From Henricia sp. BOLD:AAB3569 (lineage: Eukaryota > Echinodermata > Asteroidea > Spinulosida > Echinasteridae): a DNA stretch of 64,000 nt. Within the stretch, counting starts at the first letter, position 1. Each line of letters begins with the position of its first letter. The notes under the pieces were generated by a model. That model was not told where the DNA came from. It made no database searches and saw only the letters and a list, made by a program, of their open reading frames with translations. Location: positions 1 through 64,000 of the forward strand of contig JBBELK010000925.1 of the NCBI GenBank assembly GCA_037783545.1, read 5' to 3'. The translations under genes were made by a program, and so were the position numbers. Below, piece by piece: positions 59,458 through 64,000 of this stretch.

Positions 59458-61834
59458 TGTCATAAAAAATTGACAGACTTTCGCCGGGAAATGGCAGAGA
59501 AATTTCAAAGTTTAGAAAAAACTGGGTTGAGGCTTCCTGACTGCTCTCACGCAAACCGTGGCTGTCTGTACACACCTCTTTGGGGTACTCCTGAGTTGTG
59601 CGCATGCTCAGTCATTCGGACTGTCGTTAACGCACCGCAGTTTGGCTCGGCAATTTGGTCAAAGTGTGGTCCAAACGTCGGCAAATTTGGAGGTCGAAAA
59701 ATGTTCCGACGAACTTCAAATTGTGCATGCCCTAAACTCTCTATATTGCGCACTTGTCATACAAAATTGACAGACTTTCGCCGGGAAATGGCAGAGAAAT
59801 TTCAAAGTTTAGAAAAAACTGGGTTGAGGCTTCCTGACTGCTCTCACGCAAACCGTGGCTGTCTGTACACACCTCTTTGGGGTACTCCTGAGTTGTGCGC
59901 ATGCTCAGTCATTCGGACTGTCGTTAACGCACCGCAGTTTGGCTCGGCAATTTGGTCAAAGTGTGGTCCAAACGTCGGCAAATTTGGAGGTCGAAAAATG
60001 TTCCGACGAACTTCAAATTTGGCATGCCCTAAACTCTCTATATTGCGCACTTGTCATAAAAAATTGACAGACTTTCGCCGGGAAATGGCAGAGAAATTTC
60101 AAAGTTTTAAAAAAAAATGGGTTGAGGCTTCCTGACTGCTCTCACGCAAACCGTGGCTGTCTGTACACACCTCTTTGGGGTACTCCTGAGTTGTGCGCAT
60201 GCTCAGTCATTCGGACTGTCGTTAACGCACCGCAGTTTGGCTCGGCAATTTGGTCAAAGTGTGGTCCAAACGTCGGCAAATCTGGAGGTCGAAAAATGTT
60301 CCGACGAACTTCAAATTTTGCATGCCCTAAACTCTATATATTGCGCACTTGTCATAACAAATTGACAGACTGTCGCCGGGAAATGGCAGAGAAATTTCAA
60401 AGTTTAGAAAAAACTGGGTTGAGGCTTCCTGACTGCTCTCACGCAAACCGTGGCTGTCTGTACACACCTCTTTGGGGTACTCCTGAGTTGTGCGCATGCT
60501 CAGTCATTCGGACTGTCGTTAACGCACCGCAGTTTGGCTCGGCAATTTGGTCAAAGTGTGGTCCAAACGTCGGCAAATCTGGAGGTCGAAAAATGTTCCG
60601 ACGAACTTCAAATTTTGCATGCCCTAAACTCTATATATTGCGCACTTGTCATAACAAATTGACAGACTTTCGCCGGGAAATGGCAGAGAAATTTCAAAGT
60701 TTAGAAAAAACTGGGTTGAGGCTTCCTGACTGCTCTCACGCAAACCGTGGCTGTCTGTACACACCTCTTTGGGGTACTCCTGAGTTGTGCGCATGCTCAG
60801 TCATTCGGACTGTCGTTAACGCACCGCAGTTTGGCTCGGCAATTTGGTCAAAGTGTGGTCCAAACGTCGGCAAATTTGGAGGTCGAAAAATGTTCCGACG
60901 AACTTCAAATTTTGCATGCCCTAAACTCTCTGTATTGCGCACTTGTCATAACAAATTGACAGACTTTCGCCGGGAAATGGCAGAGAAATTTCAAAGTTTA
61001 GAAAAAACTGGGTTGAGGCTTCCTGACTGCTCTCACGCAAACCGTGGCTGTCTGTACACACCTTTTTGGGGTACTCCTGAGTTGTGCGCATGCTCAGTCA
61101 ATCGGACTGTCGTTAACGCACCGCAGTTTGGCTCGGCAATTTGGTCAAAGTGTGGTCCAAACGTCGGCAAATTTGGAGGTCGAAAAATGTTCCGACGAAC
61201 TTCAAATTTTGCATGCCCTAAACTCTCTATATTGCGCACTTGTCATAAAAAATTGACAGACTTTCGCCGGGAAATGGCAGAGAAATTTCAAAGTTTAGAA
61301 AAAACTGGGTTGAGGCTTCCTGACTGCTCTCACGCAAACCGTGGCTGTCTGTACACACCTCTTTCGGGTACTCCTGAGTTGTGCGCATGCTCAGTCATTC
61401 GGACTGTCGTTAACGCACCGCAGTTTGGCTCGGCAATTTGGTCAAAGTGTGGTCCAAACGTCGGCAAATTTGGAGGTCGAAAAATGTTCCGATGAACTTC
61501 AAATTTTGCATGCCCTAAACTCTCTATATTGCGCACTTGTCATAAAAAATTGACAGACTTTCGCCGGGAAATGGCAGAAAAATTTCAAAGTTTCGAAAAA
61601 ACTGGGTTGAGGCTTCCTGACTGCTCTCACGCAAACCGTGGCTGTCTGTACACACCTCTTTGTGGTACTCCTGAGTTGTGCGCAAGCTCAGTCATTCGGA
61701 CTGTCGTTAACGCACCGCAGTTTGGCTCGGTAATTTGGTCAAAGTGTGGTCCAAACGTCGGCAAATTTGGAGGTCGAAAAATGTTCCGACGAACTTCAAA
61801 TTTTGCATGCCCTAAACCCTCTATATTGCGCACT
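59458..61834 (+). repeat. Eight monomers repeating the 32-34 kb marker order
   Basis: Order: ATTGTGCATG; TTTGGCATG; a unit with TTTT plus nine A then TGGG and AAATCTGG; a second AAATCTGG unit (with CTGTCGCC, 60,371); CTCTGTATT; CACCTTTTTGG with CAATCGG; CTTTCGGG with CCGATGAAC; GTTTCGAAA with TTTGTGGT, GCGCAAGCTC and AAACCCTC. This parallels 32,091-34,170 with one additional AAATCTGG monomer. Confidence 0.88.
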
Positions 61835-63915
61835 TGTCATACAAAATTGACAGACTTTCGCCGGGAAATGGCAGAGAAATTTCAAAGTTTAGAAAAAACT
61901 GGGTTGAGGCTTCCTGACTGCTCTCACGCAAACCGTGGCTGTCTGTACACACCTCTTTGGGGTACTCCTGAGTTGTGCGCATGCTCAGTCATTCGGACTG
62001 TCGTTAACGCACCGCAGTTTGGCTCGGCAATTTGGTCAAAGTGTGGTCCAAACGTCGGCAAATTTGGAGGTCGAAAAATGTTCCGACGAACTTCAAATTT
62101 TGCATGCCCTAAACTCTCTATATTGCGCACTTGTCATAAAAAATTGACAGACTTTCGCCGGGAAATGGCAGAGAAATTTCAAAGTTTAGAAAAAACTGGG
62201 TTGAGGCTTCCTGACTGCTCTCACGCAAACCGTGGCTGTCTGTACACACCTCTTTGGGGTACTCCTGAGTTGTGCGCATGCTCAGTCATTCGGACTGTCG
62301 TTAACGCACCGCAGTTTGGCTCGGCAATTTGGTCAAAGTGTGGTCCAAACGTCGGCAAATTTGGAGGTCGAAAAATGTTCCGACGAACTTCAAATTTTGC
62401 ATGCCCTAAACTCTCTATATTGCGCACTTGTCATAAAAAATTGACAGACTTTCGCCGGGAAATGGCAGAGAAATTTCAAAGTTTAGAAAAAACTGGGTTG
62501 AGGCTTCCTGACTGCTCTCACGCAAACCGTGGCTGTCTGTACACACCTCTTTGGGGTACTCCTGAGTTGTGCGCATGCTCAGTCATTCGGACTGTCGTTA
62601 ACGCACCGCAGTTTGGCTCGGCAATTTGGTCAAAGTGTGGTCCAAACGTCGGCAAATTTGGAGGTCGAAAAATGTCCCGACGAACTTCAAATTTTGCATG
62701 CCCTAAACTCTCTATATTGCGCACTTGTCATAAAAAATTGACAGACTTTCGCCGGGAAATGGCAGAGAAATTTCAAAGTTTAGAAAAAAACTGGGTTGAG
62801 GCTTCCTGACTGCTCTCACGCAAACCGTGGCTGTCTGTACACACCTCTTTGGGGTACTCCTGAGTTGTGCGCATGCTCAGTCATTCGGACTGTCGTTAAC
62901 GCACCGCAGTTTGGCTCGGCAATTTGGTCAAAGTGTGGTCCAAACGTCGGCAAATTTGGAGGTCGAAAAATGTTCCGACGAACTTCAAATTTTGCATGAC
63001 CTAAACTCTCTATATTGCGCACTTGTCATAAAAAATTGACAGACTTTCGCCGGGAAATGGCAGAGAAATTTCAAAGTTTAGAAAAAACTGGGTTGAGGCT
63101 TCCTGACTGCTCTCACGCAAACCGTGGCTGTCTGTAAACACCTCTTTGGGGTACTCCTGAGTTGTGCGCATGCTCAGTAATTCGGACTGTCGTTAACGCA
63201 CCGCAGTTTGGCTCGGCAATTTGGTCAAAGTGTGGTCCAAACGTCGGCAAATTTGGAGGTCGAAAAATGTTCCGACGAACTTCAAATTTTGCATGCCCTA
63301 AACTCTCTATATTGCGCACTTGTCATAAAAAATTGACAGACTTTCGCCGGGAAATGGCAGAGAAATTTCAAAGTTTAGAAAAAAACTGGGTTGAGGCTTT
63401 CTGACTGCTCTCACGCAAACCGTGGCTGTGTGTACACACCTCTTTGGGGTACTCCTGAGTTGTGCGCATGCTCAGTCATTCGGACTGTCGTTAACGCACC
63501 GCAGTTTGGCTCGGCAATTTGGTCAAAGTGTGGTCCAAACGTCGGCAAATTTGGAGGTCGAAAAATGTTCCGACGAACTTCAAATTTTGCATGCCCTAAA
63601 CTCTCTATATTGCGCACTTGTCATAAAAAATTGACAGACTTTCGCCGGGAAATGGCAGAGAAATTTCAAAGTTTAGAAAAAACTGGGTTGAGGCTTCCTG
63701 ACTGCTCTCACGCAAACCGTGGCTGTCTGTACACACCTCTTTGGGGTACTCCTGAGTTGTGCGCATGCTCAGTCATTCGGACTGTCGTTAACGCACCGCA
63801 GTTTGGCTCGGCAATTTGGTCAAAGTGTGGTCCAAACGTCGGCAAATTTGGAGGTCGAAAAATGTTCCGACGAACTTCAAATTTTGCATGCCCTAAACTC
63901 TCTATATTGCGCACT
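61835..63915 (+). repeat. Seven right-edge monomers, mostly standard
   Basis: Two standard units, then TGTCCCG (62,675), CATGACCTAA (62,997), CTGTAAACACC with GTAATTC (63,133 and 63,177), GCTTTCTG with GCTGTGTGT (63,398 and 63,426), and a final unit followed by a CATAAC boundary. TGTCCCG, GTAATTC, GCTTTCTG and CATAAC appear in the same order around 37,091-39,236. Confidence 0.88.
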
Positions 63916-64000
63916 TGTCATAACAAATTGACAGACTTTCGCCGGGAAATGGCAGAGAAATTTCAAAGTTTAGAAAAAACTGGGTTGAGGCTTCCTGACT
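63916..64000 (+). repeat. Partial monomer at the right window edge (85 bp)
   Basis: Starts TGTCATAACAAATTG, the CATAAC boundary type, and is cut by the window end after CTGACT. The array evidently continues. Confidence 0.97.

Larger units (their letters stand above)
1..64000 (+). repeat. Satellite DNA array, 297-bp monomer, 215 units plus a partial unit
   Basis: The same 297-bp sequence recurs head to tail across the whole window, always in the same orientation. Taking TGTCAT as the unit start, starts fall at 1, 298, 595, 893 and so on to 63,916. I count 213 full-length monomers (one split by a SINE), two of 153 bp and an 85-bp partial unit at the right edge. Both array ends lie outside the window. 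No gene, RNA gene or unique spacer separates the units. Tandem satellites of this size and homogeneity are typical of eukaryotic centromeric, pericentromeric or subtelomeric heterochromatin; which of these applies here is inference. I do not recognise the family by name. Confidence 0.98.

Noticed and set aside
33828-61493. CCGATGAAC units as regulatory or functional variants
   Set aside because: The change is a CpG transition shared by descent among HOR copies; nothing suggests function beyond serving as a lineage marker.
1-64000. CRISPR array
   Set aside because: The repeated unit is 297 bp with no alternating short repeats and unique spacers, and there are no cas genes.

Overview
The window is a eukaryotic satellite-DNA array with no supportable protein-coding gene. 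A 297-bp monomer (46.8% GC in the first copy) is repeated head to tail, always on the same strand, from base 1 to base 64,000. Tracking each repeat boundary gives 215 units: 212 uninterrupted monomers of 296-299 bp, one monomer split by a transposon, two 153-bp truncated monomers, and an 85-bp partial unit at the right edge. Unit lengths, the 300-bp insertion and the net single-base indels (+48) add up exactly to 64,000. There is no unique sequence apart from the insertion.

The single interruption, at 59,001-59,288, is a tRNA-derived SINE. It has a pol III A box and a perfect B box, a central GC-rich domain, a (CAA)n tail and a 12-bp target-site duplication. Together with long satellite organisation and higher-order repeats, this points to an animal nuclear genome, probably an invertebrate. 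I cannot name the species. A pericentromeric, centromeric or other heterochromatic location is likely, but nothing in the window proves it.

Layout: (1) 1-7,129, about 24 practically identical monomers. (2) 7,130-16,341, standard monomers mixed with an ATATTCC / CATACAAA variant, with 3-mer and partial 5-mer higher-order repeats (HORs). (3) 16,342-24,958, monomers carrying TAGTC/GTAGG and CATAAC/CATACA markers. (4) At 24,752-25,050 a sharp, permanent switch of one diagnostic base (CTCTCGCGC to CTCTCACGC); everything to the right derives from the second form. (5) 26,741-32,090, a duplicated 9-mer HOR. (6) 32,685-38,631, an 8-mer HOR followed by a duplicated 4-mer HOR. (7) 40,712-42,209, two copies of a 749-bp unit containing a half-length monomer. 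(8) 42,805-47,565, three 5- or 6-mer units. (9) 47,566-52,913, an ABCDE HOR laid out ABCDE-ABCD-BCDE-ABCDE. (10) 55,293-57,668, four 594-bp dimers. (11) 57,669-64,000, a second version of the 31.8-39.3 kb block, containing the SINE.

Because 297 = 3 x 99 and one frame of the consensus has no stop, the array yields very long open frames (up to 1,479 codons). Frameshifts and in-frame stops scattered through the variants argue that they are not translated. The biological interest lies in array dynamics: nested HORs of 2, 3, 4, 5, 8 and 9 monomers, visible unequal-exchange junctions, a monomer phylogeny readable along the DNA, and a single datable retrotransposon insertion.
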